Positions 43,013 through 54,078 of a stretch of 64,000 nucleotides of DNA are shown here, piece by piece; the first letter of the stretch is position 1, and the number at the start of each line of letters is the position of its first letter. Where the stretch lies: contig NZ_JAMWEM010000005.1 of the NCBI RefSeq assembly GCF_024509525.1, positions 94,211 to 158,210 on the forward strand, written 5' to 3'. The translations under genes and the position numbers were made by a program. A model generated the notes under the pieces. The model was given only the letters and a program-made list of their open reading frames with translations, did not search any database and had not been told where the DNA came from. The DNA is from Streptococcus suis (lineage in GTDB: Bacteria; Bacillota; Bacilli; Lactobacillales; Streptococcaceae).

Positions 43013-44347
43013 TTAGTAAGCCAAAAACTCTTCCAAGTCCTTGAGGGAACGCTCTGCTATTGCTTCATAACGATCCTTCTTATCGCGGATACGCGGCCCA
43101 TCCAGCTCTTTGATAATGCCAAAGTTGACATTCATAGGCTGGAAGTGCTTGCTTTCGGTGTGGGTGATGTAGAATGGCAGAGCACCGATGGCTGTGGTCT
43201 GTGGGAAGATGACTGAGTCTTCGCCACGGAAACGGCGAACAGCGTTGATACCAGCCACTAAACCAGAGGCAGCAGACTCAACATAGCCTTCTACTCCTGT
43301 CATTTGACCTGCAAAGAACAGATTTGGATTTTTCTTGGTCGCAAAGGTCTGTTCCAATAAGTTTGGAGAATCCATGTAGGAATTGCGGTGCATGACGCCG
43401 TAGCGGACAAATTCAGCATTTTCGAGTCCTGGAATCATCTGGAAGACCCGCTTCTGCTCGCCCCACTTAAGGTGAGTCTGGAAGCCAACAATATTGTAAA
43501 GGCTACCTGCTGCGTTATCCTGACGGAGCTGGACAACTGCGTAAGGTGTCTTGTATTCGCCATCACGTGGGCCCTTGTAATCTTCTGGATATTCCAGACC
43601 AACTGGCTTCATTGGGCCATAGAGCATGGTTTTGATACCACGTTTGGCCATGACCTCAATGGGCATACAGCCTTCAAAGTATTTTTCTTTTTCAAAGGAA
43701 TTGAGCGGCGCTTCCTCGGCTGAAATCAAGGCTTCATAGAAAGCGGTGAACTGCTCCTTGTTCATCGGAGCATTGAGATAGGCAGCCTCTCCCTTGTCGT
43801 AACGGGACTTAAGATAAACTAAGTCCATGTTAATGGTCGAGCTGTCCACAATCGGTGCTGCCGCATCGTAGAAGTAAAAACCGTCGCCACCATTAAGCGC
43901 GTGAATCTTCTCCGCCAAGGCGTCAGATGTCAAAGGCCCCGTCGCGATAACTGTAATAGCATCTTCTGGAATCTCTGTAATCTCGCCACGAATGACCTCA
44001 ATCAGCGGGTGATTGTGAATCTCATCTGTGACTGCTTGAGAGAAATTCTCACGGTCCATGGCCATAGCACCGCCAGCAGGCACACGATGAGCCTCACCAG
44101 CCCGCATGATAATGGAATCCAAGCGACGCATCTCTTCCTTGAGCAGACCGACAGCATTGGTCAAACTATCACCACGGAAAGAGTTGGAACAAACCAACTC
44201 CGCAAACTTGTCGGTCTTGTGCTGGGGCGTCGGCTTGACACCACGCATCTCGTAGAGTTTGACAGGAATGCCACGTTTGGCAATCTGATAAGCAGCTTCT
44301 GAGCCGGCCAAACCAGCTCCGATAACATTAATGTGGGTTTGAGACAT
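43013..44347 (-). CDS. trmFO: Folate/FAD-dependent tRNA (uracil-54) methyltransferase
   Basis: 444 residues. TrmFO methylates U54 of tRNA using methylenetetrahydrofolate and FADH2. FAD site [21 protein letters not shown] at the N-terminus, the [22 protein letters not shown] segment ([21 protein letters not shown]) with the active Cys near 53, and [20 protein letters not shown] near 335. Full length. Leader of about 100 nt; single gene with a terminator at 42972. Confidence 0.95.
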   Translation of the reverse strand: MSQTHINVIGAGLAGSEAAYQIAKRGIPVKLYEMRGVKPTPQHKTDKFAELVCSNSFRGDSLTNAVGLLKEEMRRLDSIIMRAGEAHRVPAGGAMAMDRENFSQAVTDEIHNHPLIEVIRGEITEIPEDAITVIATGPLTSDALAEKIHALNGGDGFYFYDAAAPIVDSSTINMDLVYLKSRYDKGEAAYLNAPMNKEQFTAFYEALISAEEAPLNSFEKEKYFEGCMPIEVMAKRGIKTMLYGPMKPVGLEYPEDYKGPRDGEYKTPYAVVQLRQDNAAGSLYNIVGFQTHLKWGEQKRVFQMIPGLENAEFVRYGVMHRNSYMDSPNLLEQTFATKKNPNLFFAGQMTGVEGYVESAASGLVAGINAVRRFRGEDSVIFPQTTAIGALPFYITHTESKHFQPMNVNFGIIKELDGPRIRDKKDRYEAIAERSLKDLEEFLAY

Positions 44348-44458
44348 GAAACTAATACCTCTAGCCAGAATATCTGACTACTGTTTGGGAATGACCCAAA
44401 ACAGAACCTTTCTAAATTTTATACCTATCTAGTATACCAGAAAATGGCTAGAAAAGAC

Positions 44459-44496
44459 AAAACTACCTTCATTGAAACGAAAGTAGTTTTTACATA
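44459..44496 (-). terminator. Terminator of the HAD phosphatase gene
   Basis: AAAACTAC and GTAGTTTT pair around a long loop with extra inner A-T pairs (CTTCATT against AACGAAAG). T-rich on the minus side. Confidence 0.6.
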
Positions 44497-44513
44497 ATTT
44501 TATTTATGAACAA

Positions 44514-45266
44514 TCACTGCACCAGTTCTGCTATATCTTCAATGACTATGAAGTCCCAGCCTTTACTACGATAAGCGTCAATTTCTTGGTCACTGTAATA
44601 GAATGTATTTAATAATGCTGAATCTATCCCTAATTCCTGAGCGATTGCAATATCGGTTGTCAAATCATTTCCTACTAAGAGCGTCTCCTCAGGTATTAAG
44701 TCGTTTTCCTTCATGACCATTTGGAGAAAGGCTGGTTCAGGCTTTTTCATGTGATAATCAGAGGAAATATAAATTTTTTCCATAAAGTCTGCACAACCAG
44801 TCATTTCTATTTCTGGTTGAGTAAAGCTTCGTTGAGCATTAGAAAGAATAATCAGGTGATTGCCTTTTTCCTTTAATGTTTCTAAAACAGCAAGCGTATT
44901 GGGATAAGCCTCCAATCTTTCTCTAGATAGGATTCTGAATATACTAGCTACCAGTTGTCCAAAGGCTTGCAAATCTTTTGGTTTATTTGCTGTCTGGCGA
45001 GAATATTTTGCATCTGTTAGGAGACGAATAAATACCTTTTCCAAATCGATTTCAACAAATTCATAAGGGCTCGTGCGAATCAGGTCTACCTCTTCTTCGC
45101 TTGCAATCTCTTCAAAACAACTTTTTAATTGCCTTGCTCGATAGGTACAACCAAAAGAGTTATATAAGCCTGCTAGGTGTTCCCAAAGCTCTAATTTATT
45201 TTCATCTGTGCGAATATCCACTAATGTTCCATAAAAATCAAAGATATAATTCTTGTAAATTTTCAC
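44514..45266 (-). CDS. HAD-superfamily hydrolase (YjjG-like nucleotidase type)
   Basis: 250 residues with the four HAD motifs: YIFDFYGTLVDIRTDENK (D-x-D-like, here DFYGT), LIILSNAQRS, Lys in MKKPEPAF and LLVGNDLTTDI. The cap is helical as in subclass I. Start codon is GTG (GTTAGGAG before it). Substrate not predictable, although YjjG relatives act on non-canonical dUMP analogues. Single gene. Confidence 0.87.
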   Translation of the reverse strand: MKIYKNYIFDFYGTLVDIRTDENKLELWEHLAGLYNSFGCTYRARQLKSCFEEIASEEEVDLIRTSPYEFVEIDLEKVFIRLLTDAKYSRQTANKPKDLQAFGQLVASIFRILSRERLEAYPNTLAVLETLKEKGNHLIILSNAQRSFTQPEIEMTGCADFMEKIYISSDYHMKKPEPAFLQMVMKENDLIPEETLLVGNDLTTDIAIAQELGIDSALLNTFYYSDQEIDAYRSKGWDFIVIEDIAELVQ

Positions 45267-45368
45267 GATAATCTCCTAACAAGTAACATTATATGTACAT
45301 TATAGCATTACATAAAATCGTTTGCAATATTTCTGTGGATATTTTTCATAAAAAATGAAGGTTCTATG

Positions 45369-46034
45369 TTATTCTTCGGATAAATCATTGAAAAATTCTT
45401 CTGCACTTACTAGCTCCTGTAAATCAGCTATGCTATAAGAACTTTGGATAAGATTTCCCTTTGTCCAAATCAGTCCGACCATAGTTGATTGACGTTTTAT
45501 CGCTCCGTCTTCCTTGGTCGCAATAGAAATCGTTACTTGATAGGTTGCATCATACAGACCATTTGGATCAGGGGAGGCGGAAGTGTCCTTGAAAATCCCC
45601 AGTTCTACTAACTCTATTTTAAAACTACCCGTACTATCTGACTCTATAGTTTGGAGAACAGGTTCATAGAGATTAACTTCATCTTCTGCCAATTCTTCAT
45701 TTACTTTTAAAGTTTTTAATTCAGCAGTGCGCTGGTCAGCTTCAGCTCTGTCAAATGTCATAGAGTCATATGTACTTGTTAGTGCAACATAACGTTCAAT
45801 CGTTTTAGCAACTTCTACATCAGCCCCATTAAATAAATAAGTTGTACTCGATAATTCCTTGGATTGACTTGCAGGATACCTTATGATTTTCGATTCTTCG
45901 GAACTTGCTGAGCTGGTTGATTGTTGTATTTTACCCTGAGTTGTTGAAGGACTACTCTCTTTGGAATTGGAACAGGCGATTAGGGCAACACTAAGGGAAC
46001 TAATCAACAAGAAACTGTATACTTTTTTCATCAT
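45369..46034 (-). CDS. Secreted lipoprotein, function unknown
   Basis: 221 residues. Signal peptide with LIACSNS lipobox (Cys near 21), a Ser-rich linker (STTQGKIQQSTSSASSEESK) and a C-terminal domain of about 150 residues with a mixed alpha/beta pattern (YVALTSTYDSMTFDRAEAD, YQVTISIATKEDG). I do not recognise the domain. AGAAAGGAA precedes the start. Single gene. Confidence 0.75.
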   Translation of the reverse strand: MMKKVYSFLLISSLSVALIACSNSKESSPSTTQGKIQQSTSSASSEESKIIRYPASQSKELSSTTYLFNGADVEVAKTIERYVALTSTYDSMTFDRAEADQRTAELKTLKVNEELAEDEVNLYEPVLQTIESDSTGSFKIELVELGIFKDTSASPDPNGLYDATYQVTISIATKEDGAIKRQSTMVGLIWTKGNLIQSSYSIADLQELVSAEEFFNDLSEE

Positions 46035-46120
46035 AATTCCTTTCTAATAAACATTTTAATATTATATTAGACTATAATTATATTGTATTCATAACAATAT
46101 TTCAAGTACTGGAAGAATAT

Positions 46121-46147
46121 ACAAAAACCACCCCATAGGGTGGAAAA
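46121..46147 (-). terminator. topA terminator
   Basis: CCACCC and GGGTGG (46127-46142) pair around ATAG, with AAAAA to the left giving the minus-strand T-run. Confidence 0.8.
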
Positions 46148-46149
46148 AT

Positions 46150-48246
46150 CTATTTGACTTTTTCTTCTTCATAATCATCATTTGGGCAGACTACTTGCTT
46201 ACCTCCTCCGCGGACCTTCTTCTCCACGAGGTAGTGGTCACATTTTGGACAGGAACGACCGACTGGCTTGTCCCATGAGGTAAATTCACAGTCTGGGTAA
46301 CGATCGCAACCGTAGAAGAGTCGGTTGCGTTTGCTCTTGCGTTCGATGACCTGCCCCTTGTGGCAGTCGGGACAGACTACGCCGATTTCCTTGGTAATCT
46401 GTTTGGTGTTGCGACAGTCTGGAAAATTACTACAAGCGTAGAATTTACCGTATTTGCCTAGTTTGATGACCATTTCGTGTCCACAGACATCACAATCAAA
46501 ACCAGCTGGCTCATCTTTAATTTGGATTTTTTCCATTTCAGCCTCTGCTTTAGCCAGTTCAATTTTGAAAGGCTGGTAGAAACTGTCGATAATCTTCTGC
46601 CACTGCTCTTTTCCGACTTCAACGTCGTCTAGTTTTTGCTCCATTTCAGCCGTAAACTTGACATTGACGATGTCCGGGAAAAATTCCACGATGAGTTTGT
46701 TGACAATTTCGCCCAATTCAGTCGGCTCAAATCGCTTGGCTGCCAGCTTGACATAGTAGCGTTTCTGAATGGTTTCAATAGTCGGTGCATAGGTAGACGG
46801 ACGGCCGACTCCATTTTCCTCCAAGGTCTTAATCAAGGTCGCTTCTGAATAACGAGCTGGGGGCTGAGTGAAATGTTGTTCAGGATTGGTTGAAGTCCGA
46901 ACAACTGTGTCCCCCTGCTCCATATCTGGCAACATCTTGTTCTTGTCCGCATCGTTGTAAACAGCCATGTAACCGTCAAACTTAATCTGGCTACCGTTAG
47001 CCGCAAAGATGACGCCATTTTGACCCAAGCGTACACTCATGGTGTCAAAGACTGCTGCTGCCATCTGACTAGCCACAAATCGATTCCAAATCAGCGTATA
47101 GAGGCGGAGTTGGTCCTTGTCCAGATACTTAGCAATGGATTCTGGTGTCAGATTAACGTTGGACGGACGAATAGCTTCGTGGGCATCCTGAGCACCTGTC
47201 GCATTTTTGACCTTGCTCCCATGCTTAGAATACTTGGCACCGAAGCGTTCGGTGATGAAGTCCGCAGCCTGTGCTTGTGCAACTGGACTGATACGGGTTG
47301 AATCAGTACGCATATAGGTAATCAAACCTTGCGTCCCACCAGTCCCCAAACTCACCCCTTCATAGAGCTGTTGAGCAACCATCATGGTCTTACGGGTACG
47401 GAAATTTATTTTGTTGGCAGCGTCCATTTGTAGAGTCGATGTTGTATAAGGTAGCGGTGCATTCCGCTTGCGTTCCTTACGTTCCACCTGCTCCACAAGG
47501 AAATCATCACCCTGTATACGTGCCAAGATTTCTTTGACTTGGTCATTATTCTCAACCTTGACCTTCTTGCCGTCCAGACCATAAAAGGCCGCCTGAAACT
47601 TTTTGCTTCCCTTTTTAAAGGTCGCATCAATAGTCCAGTATTCTTCTGGTTTGAAGTTGGCAATTTCATTCTCACGGTCAATAATTAGCTTGAGAGCGAC
47701 TGATTGAACACGACCAGCAGACAATCCTTTTTTCACCTTTTTCCAGAGAATCGGTGAAATGGAGTAACCGACAATACGGTCCAGGACACGACGAGCCTGC
47801 TGAGCATCTACTAGATCATGATTGATTGCACGTGGTTCTTTGAAAGCATTTTTTACCGCATCTTTGGTAATTTCGTTAAAGACAACACGGTTTTTATCAT
47901 TCTCATCTAATCCAAGAATATGGGCTAAATGCCAAGAAATTGCTTCTCCCTCACGATCCGGGTCACTCGCTAGATAGACTTGCTTAGCATTTTTGGCTTC
48001 TTTTTTGAGCGAGTTAATCAGTGGTCCTTTTCCACGTATGTTGATATACTCTGGTGCGTAGTTGTTTTCAAAATCAACCGACATACTGGACTTTTTCAAG
48101 TCACGGATATGGCCAACGGATGCCACCACGCGATAGTTGCGACCGAGATATTTTTCAATAGTCTTGGCCTTAGCTGGTGACTCTACGATGACCAGATTTT
48201 TCTTTGTTGTGCTTGCTTTTTTCTTACCTGCAGTTTTAGTTGCCAT
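46150..48246 (-). CDS. topA: DNA topoisomerase I
   Basis: 698 residues from [19 protein letters not shown]; a GTG ten codons upstream is rejected because AAAGGTATAAAG precedes the ATG at 48246. It relaxes negative supercoils. [24 protein letters not shown] and [16 protein letters not shown]; catalytic Tyr in [11 protein letters not shown]; three C-terminal Cys4 zinc fingers (CDVCGH...CSNFPDC; CPDCHKG...CDRYPDC; CPKCDHY...). dprA is encoded just upstream, as in other streptococci. Confidence 0.96.
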   Translation of the reverse strand: MATKTAGKKKASTTKKNLVIVESPAKAKTIEKYLGRNYRVVASVGHIRDLKKSSMSVDFENNYAPEYINIRGKGPLINSLKKEAKNAKQVYLASDPDREGEAISWHLAHILGLDENDKNRVVFNEITKDAVKNAFKEPRAINHDLVDAQQARRVLDRIVGYSISPILWKKVKKGLSAGRVQSVALKLIIDRENEIANFKPEEYWTIDATFKKGSKKFQAAFYGLDGKKVKVENNDQVKEILARIQGDDFLVEQVERKERKRNAPLPYTTSTLQMDAANKINFRTRKTMMVAQQLYEGVSLGTGGTQGLITYMRTDSTRISPVAQAQAADFITERFGAKYSKHGSKVKNATGAQDAHEAIRPSNVNLTPESIAKYLDKDQLRLYTLIWNRFVASQMAAAVFDTMSVRLGQNGVIFAANGSQIKFDGYMAVYNDADKNKMLPDMEQGDTVVRTSTNPEQHFTQPPARYSEATLIKTLEENGVGRPSTYAPTIETIQKRYYVKLAAKRFEPTELGEIVNKLIVEFFPDIVNVKFTAEMEQKLDDVEVGKEQWQKIIDSFYQPFKIELAKAEAEMEKIQIKDEPAGFDCDVCGHEMVIKLGKYGKFYACSNFPDCRNTKQITKEIGVVCPDCHKGQVIERKSKRNRLFYGCDRYPDCEFTSWDKPVGRSCPKCDHYLVEKKVRGGGKQVVCPNDDYEEEKVK

Positions 48247-48338
48247 CTTTATACCTTTAAATAAAATTAACTCCACAAAGGATATCTTATTTTCAGGTAT
48301 GTGTCAAGACTTTTATTTTCCTATAGGAAAACTTCGTT

Positions 48339-49181
48339 TTAAAATGAATAGTCCGATAGGATGTCAAAGCCTGATATAATGCACTTTGCACCTTCCTGAA
48401 TCAAGTGATGACATCCATCAGATTTACCATCTAAAATAGAGCCTGGAATGGCAAACACATCTCTTCCTTCTTCCAAGGCACGCTCACAAGTGATAAGACT
48501 TCCTGAACGCATTTTGGCCTCGCAGACTACCAATCCTTCCACCAAACCAGCTATAATGCGATTGCGTTCTGGGAAATGGTATTTGAGTGGCTGAGCCCCA
48601 GCTTCATACTCTGTCAGCACCAAATGGTGTTTTCCAATATAGGTCTGCAAATCTTTATTTTCTTTTGGATAAATATTATCTAAACCTGTTCCGATTACAG
48701 CAATGGTTTGGCCTCCATTTTTCAAACTGGCGATGTGGGCAGCTGTATCAATTCCTCTTGCCAAACCACTAACAATGACAAAACGATTGCTCAATTCTTT
48801 GATAATTTTCTGGACAGACTGAATGCCATTTTTACTGGCATTTCGTGTACCAACAACTGCCAGCTTTGATTTTTCTAGCAATTCTAAATCCCCTTGATAA
48901 AACAAAAGTACAGGCGGATTGTAAATCTGTTTGAGCGCCAAAGGATAGATATCATCTAAAATTGAAAATGATGGATACTTATTAAATTCCTCGCGACAGG
49001 CTTTTGTATCTAGATTCTTATAATTTTCCATAAATAGCACTGGATTTTTACATTCAGACACTACAGCGACATTTCGCAAGGTCAATTTTTTTCCATGTAA
49101 ATCTTGATAGGCCAAAACTTTATTCACATTAAGATTGGTCAGACCTGCTTTTTTCCATTTAAACAATTCAAAATTATTCAT
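48339..49181 (-). CDS. dprA: DNA-processing protein DprA
   Basis: 280 residues from MNNFELFKWKKAGLTNLN, chosen over a longer frame because GAGGTGAAGAAA precedes it. DprA loads RecA on incoming single strands in transformation. The Rossmann-like fold has AVVGTRNASKNG, SGLARGIDTAAH, AVIGTGLDNIYPKEN and PERNRIIAGLVEGLVVCEA. The N-terminal SAM-like part is present. Marks a naturally transformable lineage. Confidence 0.94.
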   Translation of the reverse strand: MNNFELFKWKKAGLTNLNVNKVLAYQDLHGKKLTLRNVAVVSECKNPVLFMENYKNLDTKACREEFNKYPSFSILDDIYPLALKQIYNPPVLLFYQGDLELLEKSKLAVVGTRNASKNGIQSVQKIIKELSNRFVIVSGLARGIDTAAHIASLKNGGQTIAVIGTGLDNIYPKENKDLQTYIGKHHLVLTEYEAGAQPLKYHFPERNRIIAGLVEGLVVCEAKMRSGSLITCERALEEGRDVFAIPGSILDGKSDGCHHLIQEGAKCIISGFDILSDYSF

Positions 49182-49239
49182 TTTCTTCACCTCATCTAGT
49201 CTATTCGCAAGGCAAAGAAAAAATTCTCCCGAGGAAGAA

Positions 49240-49797
49240 TTATTTTTTAGGTATTTCTTTGATAACACGCGCAGGATTGCCAGCCAAAACGACATTATCA
49301 CCAAAAGACTTGGTCACAACGGAACCAGCACCAACAACAACATTGTTGCCCAAGGTCACGCCAGGTAAGATTGTCACACCACCACCAGCCCAGAAATTAT
49401 CACCAATGGTAATTGGAGATCCATATTCCAAACCAGAATTTCGTTCATCAGGATCTAGTGGATGAAGTGGAGTTAGCAACTGTACATTGGGACCAAGCAT
49501 GGCATTTTTCCCAATGGTAATGGGACAAACATCCAACATCGTACAGTTAAAATTTGCGTAAAAATCCTCACCAACATGAATATTGCTACCGTAGTCACAG
49601 TAGAAATTTGGCTCCATGTAAATCCGCTCACCTGTAGCTCCAAACCAGTTTTTCAATCGCTCCGAGCGGGCTTGTCCATCTAGTTCTTCGTTAAATTTTT
49701 TCATCTGTTGGCGGGCAAAGATTCGCATCTCTCTCAATTCAGCATCTGCTGCCATATAAAATTGCCCAGCTATCATCTTTTCTTTTTCTGTTGGCAT
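49240..49797 (-). CDS. Sugar O-acetyltransferase (maltose/galactoside type)
   Basis: 185 residues. N-terminal mac domain ([20 protein letters not shown]) and left-handed beta-helix hexapeptides ([49 protein letters not shown]). His in [12 protein letters not shown] is the catalytic base. CoA-dependent acetylation of a sugar is likely; role in detoxification or surface modification unknown. GGAGCAGAAGT before the ATG. Confidence 0.92.
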   Translation of the reverse strand: MPTEKEKMIAGQFYMAADAELREMRIFARQQMKKFNEELDGQARSERLKNWFGATGERIYMEPNFYCDYGSNIHVGEDFYANFNCTMLDVCPITIGKNAMLGPNVQLLTPLHPLDPDERNSGLEYGSPITIGDNFWAGGGVTILPGVTLGNNVVVGAGSVVTKSFGDNVVLAGNPARVIKEIPKK

Positions 49798-49925
49798 ACT
49801 TCTGCTCCTTTTTTCTTCTTAATACATATCATAGGATTTCTTATTCTAAAAGTCAATCTTTCTTGACAAGTCCAGCTAAGATTTGGTATTGTTCTTATTA
49901 ATTTAAACCAACGAAAGAGGGAAAC

Positions 49926-50237
49926 ATGCAAGAAAAACATGAACAAACTATAACTTTGACTGCTGCAGAATTGCTTGGGTTGATACAAACTGAATCGGTG
50001 CAATTGCTAGATGTTCGTGACCCAGAAGAATATTCAGCTGGTCATATTGGTGGTGCTATTAATTGTCCAATGGATCGGATTGCCGCATTTGATGGACCAG
50101 TCGACCAACACTATCTCCTCATCTGTAAGAGCGGAAAACGTAGCAAGCTGGCCAGAGAAATCATGTCATCTAAGGGATTTAAGGCAAATGATATTGCAGG
50201 TGGCATGGATGCTTGGGACGGATTGATTGTGAAATAA
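49926..50237 (+). CDS. Rhodanese-domain protein
   Basis: 103 residues: VQLLDVRDPEEYSAGHIGGA and the active-site loop YLLICKSGKRSKLARE (CKSGKRS), GGMDAWDG at the end. A single-domain sulfur carrier or phosphatase-like fold. AGAGGGAAAC precedes the ATG. It begins a short run of plus-strand genes. Confidence 0.92.
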   Translation: MQEKHEQTITLTAAELLGLIQTESVQLLDVRDPEEYSAGHIGGAINCPMDRIAAFDGPVDQHYLLICKSGKRSKLAREIMSSKGFKANDIAGGMDAWDGLIVK

Positions 50238-50334
50238 GGGTATTTCGGAAAGGAAGCATCCTTTTTCTTTACTTTATTTTTTAAAAATTATATAATCTAG
50301 TCGTCTATACTAGATTAAAGAAAGTTGATAATAT

Positions 50335-50781
50335 ATGAAACAATCCCTTCCCTACTGGCATGAACTACCAGACTTGGACCTCTACCTGGATCAAGTCCTC
50401 TTGTATGTCAATCAGGCGACCGGCTCATCGGAGCAGTTGGAGCAAAAAAGTTTAACGGCTGCTATGATAAACAACTACGTCAAGCACAGGCAGCTTGAAA
50501 AACCTGTTAAGAAAAAATACCAAAAACAACAAGTGGCCTGCTTGATTGCCTTGACTATCTTAAAGAATGTCTTTTCCATTCAAGAAATCAGTCAGACCTT
50601 ACATCTTCTTCGACAGACAGATAGTTCTGAAACACTATACAATCATTTTGTTGACTGCATGCGAAACGAGGATAATGAAGAAACGCCTGACATCATTCGC
50701 TACGCTTGTCAATCTGTCAAACTCTACTACAAAACCCGTCAACTCACTGTTGAATTAGAAAGGAAATTTCATGAATCCTAG
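50335..50781 (+). CDS. DUF1836-family protein
   Basis: 148 residues, YWHELPDLDLYLDQVLLYVN and SLTAAMINNYVKHRQLEKPV. The family is helical and resembles a MerR-like DNA-binding protein: residues 40-60 may be the helix-turn-helix. No clear ribosome site; the transcript starts near one of two TATAAT/TATACT boxes at 50291-50310. It overlaps the next gene by 11 nt. Confidence 0.85.
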   Translation: MKQSLPYWHELPDLDLYLDQVLLYVNQATGSSEQLEQKSLTAAMINNYVKHRQLEKPVKKKYQKQQVACLIALTILKNVFSIQEISQTLHLLRQTDSSETLYNHFVDCMRNEDNEETPDIIRYACQSVKLYYKTRQLTVELERKFHES

Positions 50782-51421
50782 TTTGAAATTAAGTCTAAAA
50801 CTTTCATTTGGTGAAGAAGTCGCAAATAGTGTGACACATGCAGTTGGGGCCTTGTTTATGCTGATTTTACTCCCTATTACTGCTATCCATTCTTTTCAAG
50901 ATTATAACGTGACAGCAGTAGTCGGCATGTCCATTTTTGTCATCAGCCTATTTCTCATGTTTCTGTCATCCTCTATCTACCACTCCATGCCCTATGCTTC
51001 TACTCACAAATACATCCTGAGGATTATCGACCATAGCATGATTTACATTGCCATCGCTGGAAGTTACACGCCTGTCGCTCTTTCCTTGGTCGGTGGTTGG
51101 CTGGGCTATCTGATTGTTGGTTTACAATGGGGATTGACCATCTTTGGAATCCTCTATAAAATTTTCGCTAAGAAAATCAATGAGAAATTCAGCCTCTTTC
51201 TCTATCTCTTTATGGGCTGGTTGGTGGTCTTTATCCTGCCAGCCATTCTTCAAAAGACTGGAATGGCATTTGGCATTCTCATGCTGGCTGGTGGATTATC
51301 TTATACTGTTGGAGCCCTCTTCTACGCCAAGAAAAAGCCCTACTTCCACATGATTTGGCATCTCTTTATCCTACTAGCTTCGGCACTTCAGTATATCGCC
51401 ATTGTCTACTTTATGCTATAA
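50771..51421 (+). CDS. Hemolysin III/TrhA-family membrane protein
   Basis: 216 residues with seven membrane helices. Family motifs: GEEVANSVTHAVGALFML, the conserved SSIYHSMPYAST histidine/aspartate cluster with IDHSMIYIAIAGSYTP, and FHMIWHLFILLAS near the end; these His residues bind zinc in the PAQR-like fold. The hemolytic role is doubtful for most members; lipid homeostasis is more likely. Coupled to the DUF1836 gene. Confidence 0.92.
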   Translation: MNPSLKLSLKLSFGEEVANSVTHAVGALFMLILLPITAIHSFQDYNVTAVVGMSIFVISLFLMFLSSSIYHSMPYASTHKYILRIIDHSMIYIAIAGSYTPVALSLVGGWLGYLIVGLQWGLTIFGILYKIFAKKINEKFSLFLYLFMGWLVVFILPAILQKTGMAFGILMLAGGLSYTVGALFYAKKKPYFHMIWHLFILLASALQYIAIVYFML

Positions 51422-51422
51422 G

Positions 51423-51455
51423 AAAACAGCTTCTAGAAAACTAGAGGCTGTTTTT
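51423..51455. terminator. Bidirectional terminator
   Basis: AAACAGC(TT)CTAG and CTAGAGGCTGTTT pair around AAAA, with A- and T-rich flanks. It serves the hemolysin III gene and the convergent YdcF gene. Confidence 0.8.
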
Positions 51456-51456
51456 A

Positions 51457-52464
51457 CTACATTAAACTGATGATCATACCAAGCAGATAAAGAACTGACA
51501 CGATACCCAAAAACACTAAATGCGCCTTTCGGCTCATGACCACATAGCCTACAAATTCCCGAATAAAGGCATTGAGGCTAAAGTAAAATTTGGTTTTTGC
51601 TCCATAGCCGATACATTTGATTTTCAGTTTTCGAGCCAATAGCAGAGCTCTAAAAACATGATAGTAATTGGTTACAAGGGCAAATCGACTGCCTGATTTC
51701 ATCAAGGCATAGGAGAATTTCAAATTTTCTTCTGTATTGGTCGATTGGTTTTCAATAATGATATCTTCCACAGGGATACCCTGTTCCAAGGCATAATTTG
51801 CCATTGCCTGTCCTTCTGCTATGATTTCATCAGGACCTTGTCCGCCTGACATGATGAGCTTGCTGCCAGGATGTTTCTGGTAGACCGCTATGCCTTTGTC
51901 AATCCGCGAAGCCAAAAGTGGCGTCACCTTGTCACCAATCAAACCAGCTCCCAGCACCACCACATAATCCAGCTTCCCTGGGAAGAGATTAACCAAATTG
52001 ACAAAGCTAGATGTCGTATAAAGCATACTGATAATAATGGCATAGGACACTAAAAATCCAACATAGACAAACACCATATTGAAAAAACTGATACCAGAAA
52101 GGGAGCTTGCCACAGATGGCGCGATAAAGAGATAGAAAGTTAAGCCGATAGCTAATCCTAACGATAAAAAGTTATGAAAACGGACACCTTCTCGTTTCAA
52201 AATCCGAAAACCGTTCAGATAGAGGGTAATCAGCAAGACAAATGGACCACTTAAGAAGGCTAGAGCCAATAACATTGCCAGAGCGATTGCCAATAACCGC
52301 AAGATTTCGTTATTTTCTAAAATACCTGTTGAAACAATCCAAGCCAAGGCCCAGACCAGGATGTTCAAGGCAAATAGGGAGATAAAAATCGACCGTCGCT
52401 CCCTGAAATAAAGAAGGGCAAATAATCCGATGGAAGCTAGTAAAAGCCAGAAAAAGACTATCAC
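51457..52464 (-). CDS. YdcF-family (DUF218) membrane protein
   Basis: 335 residues: five to six membrane helices in the first 150 residues, then a DUF218 domain ([54 protein letters not shown]), and one more helix at the end. Members include the vancomycin-related SanA/ElyC lineage in envelope maintenance. The stop codon of rnhB overlaps the start by 4 nt, so it is co-expressed with it. Confidence 0.88.
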   Translation of the reverse strand: MIVFFWLLLASIGLFALLYFRERRSIFISLFALNILVWALAWIVSTGILENNEILRLLAIALAMLLALAFLSGPFVLLITLYLNGFRILKREGVRFHNFLSLGLAIGLTFYLFIAPSVASSLSGISFFNMVFVYVGFLVSYAIIISMLYTTSSFVNLVNLFPGKLDYVVVLGAGLIGDKVTPLLASRIDKGIAVYQKHPGSKLIMSGGQGPDEIIAEGQAMANYALEQGIPVEDIIIENQSTNTEENLKFSYALMKSGSRFALVTNYYHVFRALLLARKLKIKCIGYGAKTKFYFSLNAFIREFVGYVVMSRKAHLVFLGIVSVLYLLGMIISLM

Positions 52465-53240
52465 AACGATTTCTCTCCTGCTAGCATAGATTTAATCGGC
52501 TCAAAGGTCTTTCGGTGAATGGGCGTAATGCCCAGCTTATTCAAGCCTTCTAAGTGTTCTGCTGTTCCGTAACCTGCATTCTTGGCAAAACCATAGCCAG
52601 AAAACTCCTTGTCATAGTCTGCCATCATCTTGTCCCGCGTCACCTTGGCAACGATTGAAGCTGCTGCGATAGACAGGCTATTGGCATCTCCCTTGATGAT
52701 GGAAGTTTGCGGTATGGGCGTATTCAACTTCATAGCATCGATGAGCAGGTGGTCAGGTTTCTGGCTTAATTTCTCCAAAGCCTCCAACATGGCTAACTTG
52801 GTCGCCTCGTAGATGTTGACCTGATCGATGACAGCTGCATCTTTTATTCCCACACCGACTGCCACCGCTCGCTCCATGACTTCTTGGTAGATGGCTTCAT
52901 GCTTGGACTTGGGGATTTTCTTGGAGTCGTTGAGGTAGCGGATTTTACAGCCCTTGGGCAAGATGACCGCCGCTGCCACCACAGGACCTGCTAGAGGCCC
53001 TCGGCCGACTTCGTCGATACCAGCGATGAACTCCACCCCATTTTCATAAAGAGCTTTTTCGTAAGATAGCATAGCTTCTAAGCGAGCATCTTCTGCTGCT
53101 TCTTTTTCCAGCTCTTTACGGCGTTTCTTGATAGCAGTCTGGACCCCTACTCGCTCATCCTGAGCTAAGTCCGTCCAGACAGTGCTGTCTAGATTGTCCA
53201 CCTGAGCCAGCAGAGCAGTCACTTCCTTAATCGTTGCCAT
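52461..53240 (-). CDS. rnhB: Ribonuclease HII
   Basis: 259 residues. Removes ribonucleotides from DNA. Acidic residues: [18 protein letters not shown] (DE), LLIDAMKLN (D), and [11 protein letters not shown] with D. C-terminal [20 protein letters not shown] is the signature end. The gene overlaps rbgA by 14 nt, a known streptococcal pair. Confidence 0.95.
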   Translation of the reverse strand: MATIKEVTALLAQVDNLDSTVWTDLAQDERVGVQTAIKKRRKELEKEAAEDARLEAMLSYEKALYENGVEFIAGIDEVGRGPLAGPVVAAAVILPKGCKIRYLNDSKKIPKSKHEAIYQEVMERAVAVGVGIKDAAVIDQVNIYEATKLAMLEALEKLSQKPDHLLIDAMKLNTPIPQTSIIKGDANSLSIAAASIVAKVTRDKMMADYDKEFSGYGFAKNAGYGTAEHLEGLNKLGITPIHRKTFEPIKSMLAGEKSL

Positions 53241-54078
53241 CTACATCACTCACCTTGTCTAATGTATAAGTGCCTAAACGACCGTCCCGAACGTCCTTGA
53301 CAAAGAGATTGTAAAAACGGTCATAATCATCACGGAAACCTAGTTTTTTTGTCCAATCCATGATGAGTTCAGGCGTTTCCTGCTCCAAATCCATACCCTT
53401 AAATCGTTCTTCTAGGCGTTCTGGATAGTTTGCCTTGAAATAGTCCAGACCAAAAATGGTGACTTCGTCCATAGGCAAAAGTTGGTCCTTGATAGCCCCA
53501 GTCAGAGCCAACTTGAGACCGACTTCTTGGTCTTCAAACTTAGGCCAGAGAATCCCAGGTGTATCTAGGATTTCAAGGTCTTTATTGGACTTGAGCCACT
53601 GTTGGCCCTTGGTCACCCCTGGTTTGTTGCCGACAACGGCGATTTTCTTACCAGCCAGACGGTTCATGAGAGTGGATTTTCCAGCGTTTGGAATACCGAT
53701 AATCATGGTCCGCAAGGTTTCTTTTTGAATACCTCTTTGGCGGAGGCGTTCAATCTTGTCTTTCATCAGACTCTTGGCTGCGTCGGTCACCTTTTTCACC
53801 GTCGCTTGCTCTTTTGAGTTGATGGCAAGGGTGCGAATGCCCTGACCTTCAAAGTAGCTCTGCCATTCTTTTGTACGGGCAGGGTCTGCCAAATCGACCT
53901 TGTTGAGAATCATGAGCTTGGGCTTGTCGCCGACAATCTTGGTCAGCATGGGGTTTTGGCTGGATAGGGGCAGGCGGGCATCGACCAAAATGGTCACGAA
54001 ATCAACGTGCTTGATGTTTTCTTGCACCTGCCGGCGGGCCTTGGACATATGGCCCGGAAACCATTGAATAATTGCCAT
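53227..54078 (-). CDS. rbgA: Ribosome biogenesis GTPase RbgA/YlqF
   Basis: 283 residues from [20 protein letters not shown] (AAAGGAGATTCCC before ATG at 54078). Circularly permuted GTPase: NKVDLAD (G4) comes before [12 protein letters not shown] (G1) and DTPGILWPK (G3). Needed for late 50S assembly (bL/uL6 region). First gene of rbgA-rnhB-ydcF. Confidence 0.95.
   Translation of the reverse strand: MAIIQWFPGHMSKARRQVQENIKHVDFVTILVDARLPLSSQNPMLTKIVGDKPKLMILNKVDLADPARTKEWQSYFEGQGIRTLAINSKEQATVKKVTDAAKSLMKDKIERLRQRGIQKETLRTMIIGIPNAGKSTLMNRLAGKKIAVVGNKPGVTKGQQWLKSNKDLEILDTPGILWPKFEDQEVGLKLALTGAIKDQLLPMDEVTIFGLDYFKANYPERLEERFKGMDLEQETPELIMDWTKKLGFRDDYDRFYNLFVKDVRDGRLGTYTLDKVSDVDGND

Noticed and set aside
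50335..50337. Leaderless start for the DUF1836 gene
   Set aside because: The nearest TATACT box ends at 50310, leaving about 18-20 nt of leader.
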